DNA of 64,000 bases from Tahibacter harae (GCF_024437735.1 NZ_JANFQO010000006.1:1-64000), one strand, 5' to 3'. Counted from the first letter of the stretch, positions 17,222-26,575 are shown. Numbers and translations are program-made. Notes: generated by a model not told the origin, from the sequence alone.

Positions 17222-18118
17222 TCAGGCCAGATCTATTCCCGCCAGCCGCTTCAGCGCTTCCGCATACTTCGCCGCCGTCGCCGCAATCACCTCGGCGGGC
17301 ACGCGCGGGCCGGGTGCGGTCTTGTTCCAGTCCAGCGTTTCCAGGTAGTCGCGCACGAACTGCTTGTCATAGCTGGGCGGGCTGATGCCGACGCGGTATT
17401 CGTCGGCGGGCCAGAAGCGCGAGGAATCCGGCGTCAGCATTTCATCCATGATGTAGAGCTTGCCGTCCTCGTCGGTGCCGAATTCAAATTTGGTATCGGC
17501 GATCAGGATGCCGCGCTCGGCGGCGAAGGCCGCGGCCCAGCGGTAGATGCGCAGAGTAGCTTCGCGCACCTGCTCGGCCAGGTCGGCGCCGACCTTGGCC
17601 ACCAGGCTGTCGAAGCTGATGTTCTCGTCATGGTCGCCGACGGCGGCCTTGGTCGACGGGGTGAAGATGGGTTCGGGCAGCTGTTCGGCCTGGCGCAGGC
17701 CGGCCGGCAGCCGGATGCCGCAGAGCGAGCCGCTGGCCTGGTAATCCTTCCAGCCCGAGCCGATCAGGTAGCCGCGGGCGATGGCCTCCACCGGCACCGG
17801 CTTCAGGCGCCGCGTGATGACGCTGCGGCGGGCATAGGTGGCCAGGTCGGTGCCGGCCGGCAGCACGCCGGCGATGTCCTTGCCGGTCAGGTGGTTGGGC
17901 ACCAGGTGGGCGGTCTGGGCGAACCAGAAGTTGGACATCTGGCAGAGCATCTCGCCCTTGCCGGGGATGGGGTCGGGCAGCACCACGTCGAAGGCGCTGA
18001 GACGGTCGCTGGCGACGATCAGCAGCTCCTGCGGCGACAGGGCATAGACGTCGCGCACCTTGCCGCGGTGGATCAGGTTCAGGCCGGGCAGGTGGGATTC
18101 GCTCAGGGTGGTAGGCAC
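17222..18118 (-). CDS. purC: Phosphoribosylaminoimidazolesuccinocarboxamide synthase (SAICAR synthetase)
   Basis: This 298-residue enzyme joins CAIR and aspartate using ATP in purine synthesis. Family signatures are visible: the start of the ATP-grasp-like fold [34 protein letters not shown], the substrate-binding [18 protein letters not shown] region, and [15 protein letters not shown] with [11 protein letters not shown] near the C-terminus. The length matches the single-domain yeast-type and proteobacterial form. It diverges from the cytochrome c gene across an 84-bp gap. Confidence 0.95.
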   Translation of the reverse strand: MPTTLSESHLPGLNLIHRGKVRDVYALSPQELLIVASDRLSAFDVVLPDPIPGKGEMLCQMSNFWFAQTAHLVPNHLTGKDIAGVLPAGTDLATYARRSVITRRLKPVPVEAIARGYLIGSGWKDYQASGSLCGIRLPAGLRQAEQLPEPIFTPSTKAAVGDHDENISFDSLVAKVGADLAEQVREATLRIYRWAAAFAAERGILIADTKFEFGTDEDGKLYIMDEMLTPDSSRFWPADEYRVGISPPSYDKQFVRDYLETLDWNKTAPGPRVPAEVIAATAAKYAEALKRLAGIDLA

Positions 18119-18202
18119 TGGCCGGGGCTCCGCGGGAAAAGGCGCGCATTGTAGCGGCCGCGCCGGCTAGAATCGCGCGCATTTCGTTTCCGGTAGCGTC
18201 CC

Positions 18203-18517
18203 ATGCCGTTCCTGTCCCGTGCCGCGCTCGCGGCCGCCGCCCTGGCCGCGCTGCCGGCGGCTCATGCCCAGAACCCGGCCAAACCCGCCCGCCTGGGCCT
18301 GTGCGCGGCCTGCCACGGCGAATCCGGCCGCTCGCCGCTGAAGGGCACGCCGCACCTGGCCGGGCAGGATCTGGATTACCTGAAGACCGCCCTGGCCGCC
18401 TACCGCAGCGGCGCCCGCGACGTGGCGGTGATGCGTGCGGCGGTCGGTGCGCTGAGCCAGTCCGATCTGGACGAACTCGCTGCCTGGTATGCGGCCCAGG
18501 CGCCGCAGCCGCAATGA
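18203..18517 (+). CDS. Small periplasmic c-type cytochrome
   Basis: This 104-residue protein has a signal peptide (1-22, ending AHA) and one haem site CAACH (Cys34, Cys37, His38). Met77 in RDVAVM is the likely axial ligand. It resembles one half of cytochrome c4, a class I electron carrier. TAGAAT about 30 bp upstream of the ATG could be a -10 box. Its stop overlaps the djlA start as ATGA, so the two genes are translationally coupled despite unrelated roles. Confidence 0.87.
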   Translation: MPFLSRAALAAAALAALPAAHAQNPAKPARLGLCAACHGESGRSPLKGTPHLAGQDLDYLKTALAAYRSGARDVAVMRAAVGALSQSDLDELAAWYAAQAPQPQ

Positions 18518-19320
18518 AAGGATGGCTGGGCAAGATCATCGGCGCCGCGGTCGGCCTGGCCCTGCTGCGGCATCCGCTGGGCCTGCTGTTCGGGCTGCTG
18601 GTCGGGCATATGTACGACATCGGCGGCTTTTCGTTTTCCCGGCCGCGGCCGCGCGTGGCGCGCAGTTTCGTCGATCCGCTGTTCGGCCTGATCGGTGCCA
18701 TGGCCAAGGCCGACGGCCGCGTTTCCGAAAGCGAGATCGCGGCCGTCGAGCAGCTGATGCAGCGCATGGGCCTGAGCGCCGCCCAGCGCCACGAGGCCAT
18801 CGCCTGCTTCAACGCGGGCAAGACGCCGGGCTTCGTCGTCGACCGCGCCATCCGCGACCTGCGCAGCTGGTGCCTGGGCCGGCGCGATCATGCCTACGTG
18901 CTGATCGACGTGCTGCTGGACGTGGTGTTCTCCGACGGCCAGGGTACCGAGCCGCGCATGCAGCTGATGCGGCGCATGTGTGCGGCGCTGGGCGTGCAGG
19001 AGCGCGAGATCGCGGTACTCGCCGCGATGAAGGGCCATATCTGGAATCCGGCCGGGCAGAGCTATTCCTACCGCCACGGCGGCGGCACCGCCGCGCCGCC
19101 GCCGCCGCAGAACGGCGGCACCGATCCCTACGCCGTGCTCGGCGTGGAGCGCGGCATCGACGAGCGCGGTCTCAAGCGCGCCTGGCGCAAGCTGATGAGC
19201 GAACACCATCCGGACAAGCTCGGCGACGTGCCCGAACTGCTGCGCCAGCGCGCCGAGCAGCGTGCGCGGGAGATCAATACGGCATACGAGCGGATCAAGG
19301 CCGAGCGCGGATTTCGCTGA
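18514..19320 (+). CDS. djlA: DjlA-like membrane-anchored DnaJ co-chaperone
   Basis: This 268-residue protein shows the DjlA order. An N-terminal membrane helix (about 6-30) is followed by a TerB-like helical domain (about 50-175, with [20 protein letters not shown]). A Gly/Pro linker and a C-terminal J domain (about 200-268) follow, with the HPD motif in [10 protein letters not shown] that stimulates DnaK ATPase. The ATG at 18514 overlaps the cytochrome stop. The order purC-(cytochrome)-djlA-rpe fits a conserved housekeeping block of xanthomonads, as far as I recall. Confidence 0.9.
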   Translation: MKGWLGKIIGAAVGLALLRHPLGLLFGLLVGHMYDIGGFSFSRPRPRVARSFVDPLFGLIGAMAKADGRVSESEIAAVEQLMQRMGLSAAQRHEAIACFNAGKTPGFVVDRAIRDLRSWCLGRRDHAYVLIDVLLDVVFSDGQGTEPRMQLMRRMCAALGVQEREIAVLAAMKGHIWNPAGQSYSYRHGGGTAAPPPPQNGGTDPYAVLGVERGIDERGLKRAWRKLMSEHHPDKLGDVPELLRQRAEQRAREINTAYERIKAERGFR

Positions 19321-19427
19321 GCGCGCTGCCGCTGCGCGGCAGCGCGGACGATCCTGCATTTGCCAGCCCGGACGGCGCGGTTACACTGCGCGCCGCCCGC
19401 GTCCGCGGTGTCCACGGAAACCGTCCC

Positions 19428-20102
19428 ATGTCCCGCCAGTCCGCCGTCATCGCGCCGTCCATCCTTTCCGCCGATTTCGCCCGCCTCGGCGAAGAGGTGA
19501 ACAACGTCCTTGCCGCCGGCGCGGACTGGGTGCATTTCGACGTGATGGACAATCACTACGTGCCCAACCTGACCATAGGCCCGCTGGTCTGCGAGGCGCT
19601 GCGCAAGCACGGCGTCACCGCGCCCATCGACGTGCATCTGATGGTCAAGCCGGTGGACCGCATCGTGCCGGATTTCGCCAAGGCCGGCGCCACGTACATC
19701 TCCTTCCATCCGGAAGCCTCGGAACACATCGACCGCACCATCCAGCTGATCCGCTCGCTGGGCTGCAAGCCCGGGCTGGTATTCAATCCGGCCACGCCGC
19801 TGAACTACCTGGACCACGTGCTGGACCAGCTCGATCTGGTGCTGATCATGTCGGTCAATCCCGGCTTCGGCGGCCAGAGCTTCATTCCCTCGGCGCTGGA
19901 CAAGCTGCGCCGCGTGCGCGAGCTGATCGACCGCAGCGGCCGCGAGATCCGCCTGGAGATCGATGGCGGCGTGAAGCCCGAGAACATCGCCGAGATCGGT
20001 GCGGCCGGCGCGGATACCTTCGTCGCCGGCTCGGCCATCTTCGCCAAGCCGGACTACGCCCAGGTCATCAATGCGATGCGGGCGGAGCTGGCGAAGGTCT
20101 GA
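19428..20102 (+). CDS. rpe: Ribulose-phosphate 3-epimerase
   Basis: This 224-residue TIM-barrel enzyme interconverts ribulose-5-phosphate and xylulose-5-phosphate in the pentose phosphate pathway. It starts with [15 protein letters not shown]. It contains the metal/catalytic motifs [26 protein letters not shown] and [14 protein letters not shown], and the phosphate loop [10 protein letters not shown]. The start at 19428 is the family-consistent Met. TACACT about 40 bp upstream may be part of its promoter. The sortase locus is inserted directly after it, before trpE. Confidence 0.96.
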   Translation: MSRQSAVIAPSILSADFARLGEEVNNVLAAGADWVHFDVMDNHYVPNLTIGPLVCEALRKHGVTAPIDVHLMVKPVDRIVPDFAKAGATYISFHPEASEHIDRTIQLIRSLGCKPGLVFNPATPLNYLDHVLDQLDLVLIMSVNPGFGGQSFIPSALDKLRRVRELIDRSGREIRLEIDGGVKPENIAEIGAAGADTFVAGSAIFAKPDYAQVINAMRAELAKV

Positions 20103-20110
20103 CGGCGGCG

Positions 20111-20135
20111 CGGGTCTGCGTTCGCCGCAGGCCCG
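20111..20135 (+). terminator. Hairpin after rpe, terminator candidate
   Basis: CGGGTCTGCG and CGCAGGCCCG pair (one G-T) around a TTCGC loop, 8 bp past the rpe stop. No T-run follows, so it may end transcription weakly or stabilise the message. It also faces the end of the convergent sortase gene. Confidence 0.35.
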
Positions 20136-20214
20136 GCCGGGTGCTGCGGTCCGCCGCGCATGGGCCGCGACGCCGTACCGTGCCGGAGGCCGCAGCCGCT
20201 GCGGCCCCAAGCCT

Positions 20215-20781
20215 TCAGACCGGCACCGCCTCGATCACATAGCGCAGCGGTCCGCCCGCGATCCAGCCGTCGAACGGATAGCAGGTCACCAGCAGCAGCT
20301 TCGACGTAGCCGTTCCCTCGCCGGCGGCGATGCGCGTGGTGCGCGCATCGACTACCTGCTGCGCACTGATGCGGTAGCGCCGCAGCCGGCCGCGGCTTTC
20401 GATCTCGATCACGTCGCCGTTTGAAAGATGCCGCAGGAATTCAAAATGCGTGTCGCGGTGGCCGCTGATGACGCTGGTGCCGGCGGCGCCGGGCGCGGCG
20501 CTGGCCTCGTTCCAGGCCGGGCCGAAGGCCAGGCTGCGGCCCGAATCGCCGGCCAGCACGATCTGGTCCACGCCCAGCCGGGCCACCCGCAGGCGCGCGA
20601 CGGGGCGGGTATCGGCCCAGGGCCACGGTTTGGCCGCGACAGCGCCGGCCGCGCTGCGTTGCCAGGCCTGTTCCAGCAGCAGCTGGGCCAGCCAGGCCTT
20701 GGCCTGCACATAGCCGGCGCTGCCGCAGAGCAGGCCGGCGGCGAGCAGCAGCAGAAGGCTGAGACGGCGGCGTGTGTTCAT
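20215..20781 (-). CDS. Class GN (proteobacterial dedicated) sortase
   Basis: This 188-residue protein has an N-terminal membrane anchor (about 7-25) and the sortase catalytic triad: His108 in VISGHRDTHFEF, Cys167 in LLLVTCYPF, and Arg180 in GPLRYVIEA. It fits the 'marine proteobacterial' GN sortases that pair one-to-one with a VIT/vWA target protein. The start at 20781 overlaps the target gene's stop as ATGA, so target and sortase are made together. A longer open frame upstream lies inside the target gene and is rejected. Gram-negative sortases have no established anchoring substrate in the envelope. Confidence 0.9.
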   Translation of the reverse strand: MNTRRRLSLLLLLAAGLLCGSAGYVQAKAWLAQLLLEQAWQRSAAGAVAAKPWPWADTRPVARLRVARLGVDQIVLAGDSGRSLAFGPAWNEASAAPGAAGTSVISGHRDTHFEFLRHLSNGDVIEIESRGRLRRYRISAQQVVDARTTRIAAGEGTATSKLLLVTCYPFDGWIAGGPLRYVIEAVPV

Positions 20782-22799
20782 GCGGCCAGTCCGCGGCGCG
20801 CTGCCGGCGCGCGGCGCAGCGCCAGGGCCAGCAGCAGGCACAGGGCGCCCAGGGCCAGCCACAGCCTGCCCGATGTCGCGGTCTGGGCGAACGCCACGCT
20901 GCCGGCCGGTGCGGCATTTTCTACTTCTACTGATTGCAGTCCGGCATCGGCCGGCCGCTGCGGCGTGCGGTCCACTGCGACCAGGCTGGTATAGCGGCCG
21001 ACCAGGTGGTGCTTGAGCGCCAGCGCCGTGGCCTCGGCGCGCAGGGCTTGCGCATCGCCGCCGCGGCGCTGGGCATCTTCCAGTGCCTCCAGCTTGCGCT
21101 GGGCCCAGAGCCGGGCCAGGCCCTTGGCCTGGCCGTGCAGTTCAAAACCGATCTTCTGCGACCAGGGCGCTGCGGCGAGCTGGCCCAGCAGCTCGATCTG
21201 GCCGCCGCTGCGCGCCGCGCCGTCCAGGCGCGCGACCAGCAGCAGGGGCTCGCCGGCGTAGAGATCGGGCAGGCGCTGCGGATAGACCTCGGCCGCCACC
21301 GGCAGATTCAGCTGCAGATCGCGCAGGGCCGGGCGGTCCAGGCGCGCGAAGAGTTTTTCCATCTGCGCGCCGACTTCGTTGATATCGCGGATCACCACCG
21401 CGCTGCCGCGGCCCAGCTCGGCCGCCTTGCGCAGGAATTCGCCGTTGGGCGCGCTGCCTATGCCGACCGGGAATACGCGCGCCGCGCCCAGCTCCGTATC
21501 CAGCGCGGTATACAGCGCATCGGCCTGTTCCACCGCACCGTCGGTGATGAATACCACCTGGCGCAGGCGGTCGGGCGCCGCCTCGCTGCGCAGCGCGGTC
21601 TGCAGCGCCGGCAGCATCTCGGTGCCGCCGTCGGCACCGAGATTGGCCACCCATTCGCGCGCCAGCTGTACATCGTCCGCGGCGGCCGGCACCGAGCGCG
21701 GGAACAGCGCGTGGGTATCCGAATCGAATTCGATCACGTTGAAATAGTCCTGCGGCGCCAGATGCCGCAGCGCCAGGTCCAGTGCCGCGCGCGCCTGCAG
21801 GATGGACTGGCCTTCCATCGAGCCGGAGGTGTCGATGACCAGGATCAGCTCGCGCGGCAGCGGCGCGGCCGGCCGGGTCGCCGGCAGCAGCATCAGCAGG
21901 GCGAACTGCTCGCCGCCGGCCTGTTCGCGCAGCAGGGCGGCGGTGGGCGCGGCCAGCGGCTGCGGCGTCCAGCGCAGCACAAAGTCGCGGTCGGGGGCGA
22001 CCACGCGATCGCGCAGCGCGATGCGGTAAGTCCCGTCCTGGCGCTGCACCTCCAGCGCATGGGTGGAGGATCCCACGTCCTGCAGCGGCAGGCCGGCGTC
22101 GAGGACGGCGTCGATCACCACGGTCGGGGCGCCGGCGCGCACCGGCGGCGTGGTCAGCGTCGATTGCTGCGTCGCCGCCGGTGCCGGCGCGGCGGTGTCC
22201 ACCGCGGCCGCGGCGTCCTGCGGCAGCCCATCGATTGCAGGCGCGGCAGCCTGCACCGGCATGGCCTGCTGCGTGTAGCGCGGGGTGAAGGTCAGCGGCA
22301 GGTGCAGCGAGAACTCGCCGTCGCGGTAATCCACCTGCTGCCAGTAGCGGATTTCCACCTCGACGGTCTCGCCCGGTGCCACGTTGGCCAGGGCGGTGCG
22401 GAACAGGTTGGCGCTGTGCGCCTCGACCAGACTGGCCTTGCGGCCGCTGGCCACGGCCTGGGCGTATTCGGCGCGGGCGGCTTCCTTTTCGCGGATCTCG
22501 CCGACGATCAGGCGCCGGCCCAGGCGCAAGGTCATCGCATGCACCGCCGCGCCTTCGGGCAGCGGCAGCAGGTATTCGCCCTGCTGCCAGGCTGCGCCGT
22601 CGTTGCGGAAGCGCTGCTTGAGCTGCACTTCGGCCAGCAGGCCGTGGATGTCGATTTGCGCCGTGGTTTCCAGGCTGGCGACTTCGAGCCGGCTGCCGTC
22701 CTCGCGCAGTATGGCGAGTGCGCCGGCATCGGCGCGGACAGCGGACGGCAGCAGGCCCAGACCCGCGGCAGCGGAGAACAGCAAAGACAGGAATTTCAT
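20778..22799 (-). CDS. Dedicated sortase target: VIT + vWA domain surface protein
   Basis: This 673-residue protein has a signal peptide (1-23), a VIT domain (about 28-160, with LRLGRRLIVGEIREKEAARA), and a Pro/Ala linker with RAGAPTVVID. A vWA domain follows from about 317, with MIDAS motif VIDTSGSMEG (Asp323) and Thr/Asp in GADGGTEM and ITDGAV. The C-terminus has a hydrophobic helix ending RRAPAARRGLAA. The sorting-type motif before it reads FAQTATS (637-643) instead of the LPxTG-like LPQTATS usual in this family. The start at 22799 gives the signal peptide; a 64-codon upstream extension has none. Confidence 0.9.
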   Translation of the reverse strand: MKFLSLLFSAAAGLGLLPSAVRADAGALAILREDGSRLEVASLETTAQIDIHGLLAEVQLKQRFRNDGAAWQQGEYLLPLPEGAAVHAMTLRLGRRLIVGEIREKEAARAEYAQAVASGRKASLVEAHSANLFRTALANVAPGETVEVEIRYWQQVDYRDGEFSLHLPLTFTPRYTQQAMPVQAAAPAIDGLPQDAAAAVDTAAPAPAATQQSTLTTPPVRAGAPTVVIDAVLDAGLPLQDVGSSTHALEVQRQDGTYRIALRDRVVAPDRDFVLRWTPQPLAAPTAALLREQAGGEQFALLMLLPATRPAAPLPRELILVIDTSGSMEGQSILQARAALDLALRHLAPQDYFNVIEFDSDTHALFPRSVPAAADDVQLAREWVANLGADGGTEMLPALQTALRSEAAPDRLRQVVFITDGAVEQADALYTALDTELGAARVFPVGIGSAPNGEFLRKAAELGRGSAVVIRDINEVGAQMEKLFARLDRPALRDLQLNLPVAAEVYPQRLPDLYAGEPLLLVARLDGAARSGGQIELLGQLAAAPWSQKIGFELHGQAKGLARLWAQRKLEALEDAQRRGGDAQALRAEATALALKHHLVGRYTSLVAVDRTPQRPADAGLQSVEVENAAPAGSVAFAQTATSGRLWLALGALCLLLALALRRAPAARRGLAA

Positions 22800-23113
22800 G
22801 GCGCGTCGTCGGTGGCGCGGCGGTCGCCGCGGCCTCACTTTCCGCAGCGGCGGCGGCGCGGGTATTGCGGACTTGCGGCGCGGCGGCGGCGAATGCGGCG
22901 CTTTTTCTGACGCGGCTGCGGCGGCCGCCGCGGACACGACGCGGACACGGCAAGGCCGCCGGCGTCGCTGGCGCGGCGATGAATATTTCACAGTTGCCTA
23001 TATGGGATTTATTGCAAACGACGGCGTGCGGTCGGGGCCGCGCGAATCGCGGGCGGCGATTCCGGAGTCGCGAACATCCGGCGGCAGCCTTGCGCTGCCG
23101 CCGTCGGGAGAAT
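22800..23113. other. Upstream region of the sortase target gene
   Basis: This stretch of about 314 bp is mostly GCG/CGG-rich low-complexity DNA (22800-22975), followed by an unusually AT-rich patch at about 22979-23022 and a GC-rich remainder. No credible gene. The leader of the target/sortase transcript would be about 180 nt if it starts at the AT-rich patch. Confidence 0.5.
22979..23022 (-). promoter_or_regulatory. AT-rich island, candidate promoter of target-sortase unit
   Basis: Read on the minus strand, the patch holds TTGCAA followed by CATATAGGC and GAAATATTC. These resemble -35/-10 elements, though spacing is imperfect. It stands out against GC-rich flanks and lies upstream of the target gene. 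It may be bound by the divergently encoded response regulator; this is inference. Confidence 0.3.
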
Positions 23114-23290
23114 TCAGCCTATCTGCCAGGTCGGGTCGTCGCGGCGTGCATTGCGCTGCGCTGCCGCCGCGCGCTGCGGCACGCCGCTGACCCAGGCTTC
23201 GGCGCCCAGCCAGTCGGCGCAGTTCGCATCGGTTTCGCCAGCGTTCTCGCTGGTCAGGCGCAGGAATTCTTCGGGCAGGCAGACGTCCAT
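23114..23290 (-). CDS. Small hypothetical protein (58 aa) in the sortase locus
   Basis: A 58-codon frame starts at an ATG with AAGG 8-11 nt upstream. The product is acidic in its first half (CLPEEFL, SENAGETDANCADW), has two cysteines, and ends with a basic Arg-rich segment and a DPTWQIG tail. No signal peptide or family is recognised. It lies 38 bp after the tiny membrane-peptide gene and before the sortase target gene on the same strand. Its expression is not proven. Confidence 0.45.
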   Translation of the reverse strand: MDVCLPEEFLRLTSENAGETDANCADWLGAEAWVSGVPQRAAAAQRNARRDDPTWQIG

Positions 23291-23328
23291 GGAGCAACCT
23301 TGCTGGTGGGGAAGGGCGGTCCGGCCGC

Positions 23329-23448
23329 TCAACCGCCCTGCAGCGCCGCGAGAAAGCCGAGCAACAGGGCGCCCAGGGCGAAGATCACGCGCAGCGGCTC
23401 GAAGCTGCTCTTGAGTTCGGCGTTGGGTTCGGCGGGACGGGCTTGCAT
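23329..23448 (-). CDS. Tail-anchored membrane mini-protein (39 aa) in the sortase locus
   Basis: A 39-codon frame starts at the ATG at 23448 with GAGG about 9 nt upstream. Residues 1-18 are polar (PAEPNAELKSSFEP). Residues 19-37 form a single hydrophobic helix (RVIFALGALLLGFLAAL), so a tail-anchored inner-membrane peptide is predicted. It is divergent from the response-regulator gene across about 180 bp and precedes the 58-residue gene. No known family. It could be an accessory of the sortase or of its kinase. Confidence 0.5.
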   Translation of the reverse strand: MQARPAEPNAELKSSFEPLRVIFALGALLLGFLAALQGG

Positions 23449-23625
23449 GGGGATTGCCTCGGTTCGGTGGAAATCAGCGTAGTCGCGCATTCGGGGCCGC
23501 GTGCTGCCGGCGGCGGACATTCCAGCAGCGATTTCTGGCTTTTCGCGGGCAAACCGTCCCCCGCCGTTGCGGCCGGTCGCGGCGGGCCGATACAGTGCCG
23601 CCCGAATCCACGCCGAGTTCCGCCC

Positions 23626-24315
23626 ATGCCCCGCAGCATTGCCATCGTCGAAGACGAACCGCTGATCCGCGCCAACTACGTCGAGGCCCTGACCCGCTTC
23701 GGCTACGAAGTGCGCGGCTACGCCTCGCGGCCCGAGGCCGAGGCCGCCTTCGCCCTGCGCCTGCCGGAGCTGGTCATCATCGACGTGGGCCTGGGCGACG
23801 AACCCGAAGGCGGCTTCGACCTGTGCCGTTCCCTGCGCACCCGCGCCGCGACCCTGCCCATCCTGTTCCTGACCGCGCGCGATTCGGACCTGGACGTGAT
23901 CTCCGGCCTGCGCCTGGGCGCCGACGATTACCTGACCAAGGATGTCTCGCTGCACCAGCTGGCCGCGCGCATCAGCGCGCTGCTGCGCCGCATCGACGCG
24001 CTGCGCAAGCCGGCCGAAGCGGAAAACGTAATCAGCCACGGCCCGCTCAAGCTGGAGCAGGAACGCATGCGCGTGACCTGGAACGGCGAGGAAGTGCCGC
24101 TGACCGTGACCGAGTTCTGGATGGTCCACACCATGGTGCGCTTCCCCGGCCACGTGAAGAACCGCGACCAGCTCATGCGCGAGGCCCAGGTCGTGGTCGA
24201 CGACGCGACCATCACCTCGCACATCAAGCGCATCCGCAAGAAATTCCTCGCCATAGACGCTGACTTCGATGCGATCGACACGGTGCACGGGGTCGGCTAC
24301 CGCTGGAAGCCGTGA
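23626..24315 (+). CDS. pdsR: Response regulator of the dedicated sortase system (OmpR type)
   Basis: This 229-residue regulator has a receiver domain (1-125): acidic pair Glu9-Asp10, phospho-acceptor Asp53 in LVIIDVGLGDE, Thr in LFLTARDSD, and Lys in DDYLTKDVS. A winged-helix DNA-binding domain follows (about 130-229), ending VHGVGYRWKP. The TEFWMVHTMVRFPGHVKNRDQLM segment fits the regulator family associated with proteobacterial dedicated sortases. Its kinase gene follows after 226 bp. The likely regulatory target is the divergent target/sortase unit. Confidence 0.85.
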   Translation: MPRSIAIVEDEPLIRANYVEALTRFGYEVRGYASRPEAEAAFALRLPELVIIDVGLGDEPEGGFDLCRSLRTRAATLPILFLTARDSDLDVISGLRLGADDYLTKDVSLHQLAARISALLRRIDALRKPAEAENVISHGPLKLEQERMRVTWNGEEVPLTVTEFWMVHTMVRFPGHVKNRDQLMREAQVVVDDATITSHIKRIRKKFLAIDADFDAIDTVHGVGYRWKP

Positions 24316-24541
24316 AGCCGCGCGCAGCGGCCGGCATGGCGGTTGAAGCCGGCGCGGGTATTTCACCGCCGCTGCGGATTCCCGGCTGTCTCCTGCGCGG
24401 TTCTCTCCTGCCGGTGCGCGGGCGGTATCGCAAAGGGCGGCAGGAATACGGCGGGAACCGTTCCCTGATCCTTGTTCCCGCCGTTGCGGCGCTTGCCGCT
24501 GGCACGTCCCACCCGTTCACCTGATTTCCGGCTCCCAGCCT

Positions 24542-26575
24542 ATGTCGCTACGGCGCAAACTCCTGCTCGTCGCCCTCGCCATGCTGGCCCTGCCCTGGGC
24601 CGGCTGGCAGTTCGTGCGCCAGATGGAAGTGCTGCTGCGCGAAGGCCAGGAGCAGACCCTGATCGCCTCGGGCAAGGCGCTGGCGCGCAGCCTCGCGGCC
24701 ATCAACGCCGAGCTGCCGCCGCCGGGCGGCGCGCTGTACGTGCATGCGCTGGACATACAGCTGCAGGTCGACGGCTATGCCGACGACTGGCTGGAACTGC
24801 GCGGTTATTCCCAGCACCTGGGTCCGCCGCAGAACGCGCAGAAGCTGAAGATGACCCTGGCTGCCGACGCGGCCTGGTTGTATCTGCTGATCGAAGTGCG
24901 CGATGCCAGCCGCCACCGCGCCGACGCGGCCGCGGCGCTGGAGCAGAAAACCGACCGCATCGAGCTGGGCCTGGAACGCGCCGGCGCCGAGCGGCGCTAC
25001 CTACTGGCCAGCGCGGCGCCGGGTTCGTTCGAGGCCCAGGGGCTGGGCGGCACCGGCGCCGGCCTGCCGCTGGCCCTCAGCGGCGAATGGCAGGAAGACG
25101 CCGCCGGCTACCGCGTCGAGCTGCGCCTGCCGCTGGCGCAGCAGCCGCAGCGGCTGTCATTGCAATGGTTCGATTCCGCTGTCGGCGCCGCGCCGGTGGT
25201 GAGCCTGGAAAAACTGCCGCTGCTGAGCTACTCCGCCGCGCTGGCCGCCGAGCTGGCCCAGTTCGCGCCGGAGGCCACGCGCGCGCGCCTGGTCAGCGGC
25301 GAAGGCTGGCTGATGGCCGAAAGCGGCGAGCTGGGCGCCGGCGCCGCGCCGGCGGCGGAGCAGGAGCCCTCGGCACTGGCGCGCTGGTCTTACCGCTGGC
25401 TGATCGCGCCGGCGCTGCAGGGCACGCCGGGCCTGGCCGGGCGCCAGCCGCGGCTGGACGCGGCCGAACTGTGGCAGGCCCTGTCCGGCGTGCCCGCGGC
25501 GAGCTGGCGCGCCGGCGAACGCCAGGGCGACGTGGTGCTGGTGGCCGCGCTGCCGCTGCGCCTGAACGGCGAAACCCGCGGCGCGCTGGTGCTGGAGCAG
25601 GTCAATACCGCGCTGCCGCTGCTCACCGACGCGGCGCTGCAGCGCCTGGCCCTGGTCAGTGTGGCCGCGCTGCTGCTGGCCGGCGGCGTGTTGTTCGTCT
25701 TCGCCACCTGGCTATCAGTGCGCATACGCCGCCTGCGCGACGGCGCCGAGCGCGCCCTGGCCGCCGACGGCCGCATCCAGGGCCGCGTGCCGCTGACCGA
25801 CATGCGCGACGAACTCGGCGACCTCGCGCGCAGCTTCCAGCAGCTGCTGGATGCGGTAGGCGCGTATACCGACTACCTGCGCACGCTCGCCTCCAAGCTC
25901 TCGCACGAGCTGCATACGCCGCTGGCCATCGTCAAATCCTCGCTGGACAACCTGGAGCACCAGCCGATTTCCGCCGAGGCCCGCGCCTACGTCGTGCGCG
26001 CCCGCGACGGCACCGACCGCCTCACCCACATCGTGCGGGCGATGAGCGAATCCAGCCGCATGGAGCGTGCCATTGCCTCGGCCGAGGGCGAGGATTTCGA
26101 CCTGGCCGACGTGGTGCGCGGCTGTGCCGAGGCCTACCGCGCGCTGGCCGCGCCGCGGCGCATCGACTGCGAACTGCCGGCCCAGGCCGTGCCCATGCAC
26201 GGCGCGCCGGAACTCATCGCCCAGGCCCTGGACAAGCTGTTCGACAACGCGCGCTCGTTCACCCCCGAATCCGGCTGGATACGCATTGCCCTGGACAGCG
26301 GCCCGGACGGTATCTCGCTGCGCGTGGCCAACCAGGGCCCGGAGCTGCCGCTGGCCATGCAAGGCCGCCTGTTCGACTCCCTGGTCAGCCTGCGCGAGGG
26401 CGCCTCGCGCGGCGAGGCGCCGCACCTGGGCCTGGGCCTGTACGTGGTGCGCCTGGTCTGCGAACGCCACGGCGGCGGCGCGGCCGCGCACAACCTGGCC
26501 GGCGGCGAGGGCGTGGAATTCGTGCTGCGCCTGCGCGGCATGGCGCGCGAATCTGTGTTGCGCCGGGGCGGCTGA
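24542..26575 (+). CDS. pdsS: Sensor histidine kinase of the dedicated sortase system
   Basis: This 677-residue kinase has an N-terminal helix (about 5-25) and a long periplasmic domain (about 30-360), including a carbohydrate-binding-like segment with QVDGYADDWLEL and WLYLLIEVRD. A second helix (about 365-388), a HAMP region and the H-box SHELHTPLAIVKSS (His455) follow. In the ATPase part the N-box is KLFDNARS. The G1 box reads VANQGPEL instead of DxGxG, a variant seen in some active kinases. The length and large sensor fit kinases paired with PdsR-type regulators. Confidence 0.85.
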   Translation: MSLRRKLLLVALAMLALPWAGWQFVRQMEVLLREGQEQTLIASGKALARSLAAINAELPPPGGALYVHALDIQLQVDGYADDWLELRGYSQHLGPPQNAQKLKMTLAADAAWLYLLIEVRDASRHRADAAAALEQKTDRIELGLERAGAERRYLLASAAPGSFEAQGLGGTGAGLPLALSGEWQEDAAGYRVELRLPLAQQPQRLSLQWFDSAVGAAPVVSLEKLPLLSYSAALAAELAQFAPEATRARLVSGEGWLMAESGELGAGAAPAAEQEPSALARWSYRWLIAPALQGTPGLAGRQPRLDAAELWQALSGVPAASWRAGERQGDVVLVAALPLRLNGETRGALVLEQVNTALPLLTDAALQRLALVSVAALLLAGGVLFVFATWLSVRIRRLRDGAERALAADGRIQGRVPLTDMRDELGDLARSFQQLLDAVGAYTDYLRTLASKLSHELHTPLAIVKSSLDNLEHQPISAEARAYVVRARDGTDRLTHIVRAMSESSRMERAIASAEGEDFDLADVVRGCAEAYRALAAPRRIDCELPAQAVPMHGAPELIAQALDKLFDNARSFTPESGWIRIALDSGPDGISLRVANQGPELPLAMQGRLFDSLVSLREGASRGEAPHLGLGLYVVRLVCERHGGGAAAHNLAGGEGVEFVLRLRGMARESVLRRGG

